NCBI GenBank assembly: GCA_947475795.1
Contig: CANJOX010000155.1
Location: 1-7,590 of the forward strand
Reading direction: 5' to 3'
Source: Gemmatimonadota bacterium
GTDB lineage: Bacteria > Gemmatimonadota > Gemmatimonadetes > Gemmatimonadales > Gemmatimonadaceae
Length of the DNA: 7,590 bases
The notes beneath the pieces were generated by a model that worked only from the letters and a program-made list of their open reading frames with translations, made no database searches and was not told where the DNA came from. This document shows positions 5,241 through 7,590 of the stretch, in pieces. The position numbers and the translations under genes were made by a program. The number at the start of each line of letters is the position of its first letter. Position 1 is the stretch's first letter.

Positions 5241-7064
5241 CTACTTGTAGATCGGGAAGGTGGTCCCGTTGCTGTTGATCGTGGCGTCGTGGTTGTCCAC
5301 CGCCAGGTACTGCACACCCGATTTCGTCACACCGGTCACGGTGAACGTGATCACGGTTTTCCCGTTGCTGAGCCCTGTGCGCGTCATCGTGCACATCCCG
5401 ACGCTCGTCGTGGTGCAGGTGCCGCTCCCCGAGGCCGCGCCGCTCCACGAGAGCGACACCACCGCGCCCGCCACCGGCGCCTCCTGGCGATCATGCACCG
5501 TAACCGTGAGTGATGCCGACCAGCTCTTGCTCAGCAGGATGCGCTGCCCTTCGAGATCGCCCACGTGCATCGCGGGTGCCGGCGCAAACGTCGCGGTCAC
5601 CAGCCGGGCCGAGGACATGGAAACCGTGCACCCGCCGGTGCCCGTGCAGGCGCCGCTCCACCCCGCGAAGATGCTCCCCGGTGCCGCCTTCGCGGTCACC
5701 GGCACCGCGGTGCCGGCCGCGAACAGCTCCGCGCAATCATTGCCGGCCACCGTGCAAGTCACCCCAGTGGCGGACACGGTCCCACCGCCGGCGCCGGCCA
5801 GCGCCGTGGCCAACACGTAACTGTTCGCCGGCAGCGGCGTGATGCCGGACACCACCGCACTGTAGAGCAGCCGGTTGGGGGTGTCGGCCGGCACACCGGT
5901 CACGACATCCGGCGTGGCCGCCGCTATCACCGCGGCCTGTACCGTCGCCGACGACGCCGTGGGGTGTGCCGACAGATAGAGCGCCGCCGCGCCAGCGACA
6001 TGCGGCGCCGCCATCGACGTGCCCGAGAGCGTCGCGAAGCTCTGATCCCCGGAGAGGCCGGCCGACCAGATGTCGTCACCGGGTGCGAAGAGATCCACAC
6101 AGGGTCCTGTGTTCGACGACGCGGAGCGCGCATCACTCCGTCCCGTCGATGCCACGGTGACGGCATGCGGCGCCGCGGCGGGCGTCGTGAGGCACGCATC
6201 GGTTCCATCGTTGCCGGCGGCCACCGCCCACACCACACCAGCCGCCACCGAGTTCTCGACGGCCGTGATCGCTGCCGGGACCAGCTCCACCGACCCGAGG
6301 GAGAGGTTCCCCACCATCGGCATCATGGGGGTGGCGAGCTTGCGGCGCGTCACGCTGTCGATGGCGGCGATCACCGCCGACCAGGTGCCCGTGCCGGTGC
6401 AGTCGAGCACGCGCGCGCTGAACAGTGTGACACGTCGCGCCACGCCAACGGATACGCCGCCCACCGTGCCCGCCACGTGCGTGCCGTGCCCGTTGCAGTC
6501 GTCCGCCACCGCATCGTTGTCCACGTAGTCGTACAGACTGCGTGCGCGGCCACCGAACTCCGCGTGCGACAACCGGAGGCCGGTGTCGAGAATGTGGACT
6601 TCGACGCCATCGCCCTCGCCTTCATAGCCGTACAAGTAATCGGCCGTGCGCGTGGCCCGCTGGTCGATGCGGTCGAGGGCCCACTGATTCGGATTCACCA
6701 CGCGGGCGCCGGATGCCGTCGCGAACACCGGCACATCCGGCTCGACCGACACCACATCAGGGCGCAATCGCCACGCCTCACGCTGCGCGTCGGACAACGT
6801 AGCGGCGAATCCTTTCAGCGCGCTGTGATACGTAAATCGCGCCGCGCGCCCGGACTGTCGCGACCACTCCGCCGCGACCGCGTCCACGTCGCGCACGTCA
6901 TCGCGCAACACCACGAGGTACGCCTGATCCGCCGCGCTACTCACCCCACGCGTCACCCCACGCGTCACCGCGGACGACGCGCGATCGGCCGCGGTGGCGG
7001 TCACGGCATCGGAGCGACACGCCACCGACAGCAGCGAGAGACAAAACACCAGCGCACGTTTCAT
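5241..7064 (-). CDS. Secreted S8 subtilase, aqualysin/proteinase K type, predicted lipoprotein
   Basis: A 607-residue secreted serine endopeptidase. The N-terminus MKRALVFCLSLLSVAC is a short lipoprotein-type signal with Cys16 as the likely lipidated residue (SVAC is not the best lipobox, as it has Ser at -3). Residues about 48-113 form an I9 propeptide (YLVVLRDDV ... VVSVEPDVPV) that should act as intramolecular chaperone and inhibitor. The S8 domain spans about 128-402 with the full triad: D160 (ILDTG), H193 (NGHGTHVAG), S350 (SGTSMAAP), and oxyanion N285 (AAGND). C190/C222 and C291/C322 are spaced 32 and 31 apart, the same as the two disulfide pairs of aqualysin I. The tail holds a repeat domain of InlB-B/bacterial-repeat type (about 415-495, FAGWSGACTGTGGCT) and a final Ig-like beta domain (about 500-607) with two more cysteine pairs. 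These probably give anchoring or binding to polymers or cell wall. It is the first gene after a strong terminator and likely has its own promoter. No strong Shine-Dalgarno precedes the ATG. Confidence 0.95.
   Translation of the reverse strand: MKRALVFCLSLLSVACRSDAVTATAADRASSAVTRGVTRGVSSAADQAYLVVLRDDVRDVDAVAAEWSRQSGRAARFTYHSALKGFAATLSDAQREAWRLRPDVVSVEPDVPVFATASGARVVNPNQWALDRIDQRATRTADYLYGYEGEGDGVEVHILDTGLRLSHAEFGGRARSLYDYVDNDAVADDCNGHGTHVAGTVGGVSVGVARRVTLFSARVLDCTGTGTWSAVIAAIDSVTRRKLATPMMPMVGNLSLGSVELVPAAITAVENSVAAGVVWAVAAGNDGTDACLTTPAAAPHAVTVASTGRSDARSASSNTGPCVDLFAPGDDIWSAGLSGDQSFATLSGTSMAAPHVAGAAALYLSAHPTASSATVQAAVIAAATPDVVTGVPADTPNRLLYSAVVSGITPLPANSYVLATALAGAGGGTVSATGVTCTVAGNDCAELFAAGTAVPVTAKAAPGSIFAGWSGACTGTGGCTVSMSSARLVTATFAPAPAMHVGDLEGQRILLSKSWSASLTVTVHDRQEAPVAGAVVSLSWSGAASGSGTCTTTSVGMCTMTRTGLSNGKTVITFTVTGVTKSGVQYLAVDNHDATINSNGTTFPIYK
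6941..6969. repeat. 12-bp tandem duplication in the protease pro-region
   Basis: TCACCCCACGCG occurs twice in tandem (6941-6952, 6953-6964), followed by a partial third unit TCACC. In the protein it gives VTRGVTRGV at residues 33-41, in the linker between the signal peptide and the I9 propeptide. The unit is a multiple of three, so the frame is kept. It looks like a recent slippage duplication in a tolerant linker. Confidence 0.85.
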
Positions 7065-7125
7065 TACGGTCGATCATGCGCCACGCGTGCGGTGACAGGA
7101 AGCGCTGCCGTGATTCGTGAACGGA

Positions 7126-7154
7126 ATAAAATCGTGATGCGCACGTCATGAAAA
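7126..7154 (-). promoter_or_regulatory. Possible sigma-70 type promoter for the protease gene
   Basis: Reading the minus strand, TTTTCA (7154-7149) and TTTTAT (7131-7126) are separated by 17 bases and each match the -35 and -10 consensus at 4 of 6 positions. This is the only AT-rich patch in the 160-base gap upstream of the protease, which is where a promoter is expected after a terminator. The -35 element overlaps the terminator T-run. It would give a leader of about 55 bases. Weak evidence; position is the main support. Confidence 0.28.
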
Positions 7155-7197
7155 ACACACATCCCCGCGCCGGATGCTCTCGGCGCGGGGATGTGTG
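7151..7197 (-). terminator. Rho-independent terminator of the S9 peptidase gene
   Basis: CACACATCCCCGCGCCG (7156-7172) pairs perfectly over 17 bp with 7181-7197 around the 8-base loop GATGCTCT. On the minus strand the stem is followed at once by TTTTT (7155-7151). It sits 28 bases beyond the S9 peptidase stop codon. Stem strength, short loop, T-run and position all fit an intrinsic terminator acting on minus-strand transcription. There is no A-run before the stem, so action on the plus strand is less likely. Confidence 0.88.
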
Positions 7198-7224
7198 CGG
7201 TGCAAACGCAACCGGCGACAGTGA

Positions 7225-7590
7225 TTACATCGCCGTCTTCACGGGCGTCCCCAGCGTGTAGCGCGACAGCCATTCGTACTCGCGCGCCATGCGGTCCATC
7301 TGGTGATAGTACTCGCTGAAGCCGTGTCCTTCGCGCGGATAGAACACCAGCTCCGTCGTCTTGCCGCGATCCTTGAGGGCGCGGTAGAACTCCATCGGCT
7401 GGCCGATCGGCACCCGCTCGTCGTTCCCGCCGTGCAGGATCAGCAGCGGTGTGGTGACCTTATCGCTGTAGCTGATCCCCGAGCGCTCGAGGTACTTCCG
7501 GATGCTTGGATTGATGATCGATCCGTCGTACTGCGGATCGCCGAAGAACGTGTTGATGTAGCCCGGGATATCCGTGGTGCCCGCCATGGA
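7225..7590 (-). CDS. S9 family (prolyl oligopeptidase-like) peptidase, C-terminal end (partial)
   Basis: The last 121 codons of a gene whose start lies beyond the right edge; the frame is open to base 7590 and an internal ATG at 7587 is not the start. The visible part is the end of an alpha/beta-hydrolase catalytic domain. TPLLILHGGNDERVP holds the catalytic Asp (codon 7422-7420), and YPREGHGF holds the catalytic His (7326-7324). The final helix MDRMAREYEWLSRYTLG matches the usual C-terminus of S9C/acylaminoacyl-peptidase and DPP-like enzymes. The nucleophile Ser (GxSxGG) and the beta-propeller are off the window. Such enzymes cleave short peptides and are often periplasmic in this type of bacterium, though no signal can be seen here. 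The gene ends in TAA and is followed by a strong terminator, so it belongs to a different transcription unit from the genes to its left. Confidence 0.92.
   Translation of the reverse strand, partial: SMAGTTDIPGYINTFFGDPQYDGSIINPSIRKYLERSGISYSDKVTTPLLILHGGNDERVPIGQPMEFYRALKDRGKTTELVFYPREGHGFSEYYHQMDRMAREYEWLSRYTLGTPVKTAM

Noticed and set aside
5565..7151. A 528-codon plus-strand open frame opposite the subtilase
   Set aside because: An Arg/His-rich shadow. The minus strand has the full S8 triad, propeptide and signal peptide.
1..7590. CRISPR arrays, tRNA/rRNA genes, insertion sequences, prophage or defence genes
   Set aside because: No spaced direct repeats, cloverleaf-like sequence, transposase or integrase motifs, or terminal inverted repeats were seen anywhere in the window. 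Composition is uniform, with no sign of a transferred island.

Overview
The window is GC-rich, densely packed bacterial chromosome, and every gene I can support lies on the minus strand. Reading in the direction of transcription (right to left), it starts inside the 3' end of a prolyl-oligopeptidase (S9) gene. It ends inside the 5' end of a PP-loop/QueC-like gene. GC3-rich codon use, GTG starts, a short lipoprotein signal peptide on the secreted protease, and the mix of S8/S9 peptidases with DUF2071 and YdjM-type proteins suggest an environmental heterotroph. Gemmatimonadota is my best guess, but nothing here proves it.

Right part (about 7590-5241): the S9 peptidase C-terminus carries the catalytic Asp and His and ends at a strong Rho-independent terminator (17-bp perfect stem followed by a T-run). 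A new transcription unit then begins. Its first gene is a 607-residue aqualysin/proteinase K-type subtilase with a lipoprotein signal, an I9 propeptide, a complete catalytic triad, four cysteines spaced as in aqualysin I, and a C-terminal repeat/Ig-like tail.

Middle part (about 5161-2660): a DUF2071 (YqjF-like) gene whose GTG start lies in the loop of an inverted repeat, a 130-residue four-helix membrane protein, and a YdjM/YfhP-type membrane metal-dependent hydrolase with a large uncharacterised C-terminal domain. Gaps are 8 and 31 bases, so these are probably co-transcribed.

Left part (about 2653-1): a PP-loop ATP-pyrophosphatase of QueC fold with a four-Cys zinc site, then a divergent dicarboxylate/amino-acid:cation symporter (SDF family) starting at a TAATG overlap, then a gene starting at a GTGA overlap and running off the left edge. 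The 46 visible codons of that last gene align without gaps to the N-terminus of the PP-loop protein (16 of 35 identical). The symporter is therefore sandwiched between two paralogous PP-loop genes, all translationally coupled. The symporter also has non-canonical residues in its sodium-site and substrate-site motifs. This enzyme-transporter-enzyme module is the most unusual thing in the window; its substrate is unknown.
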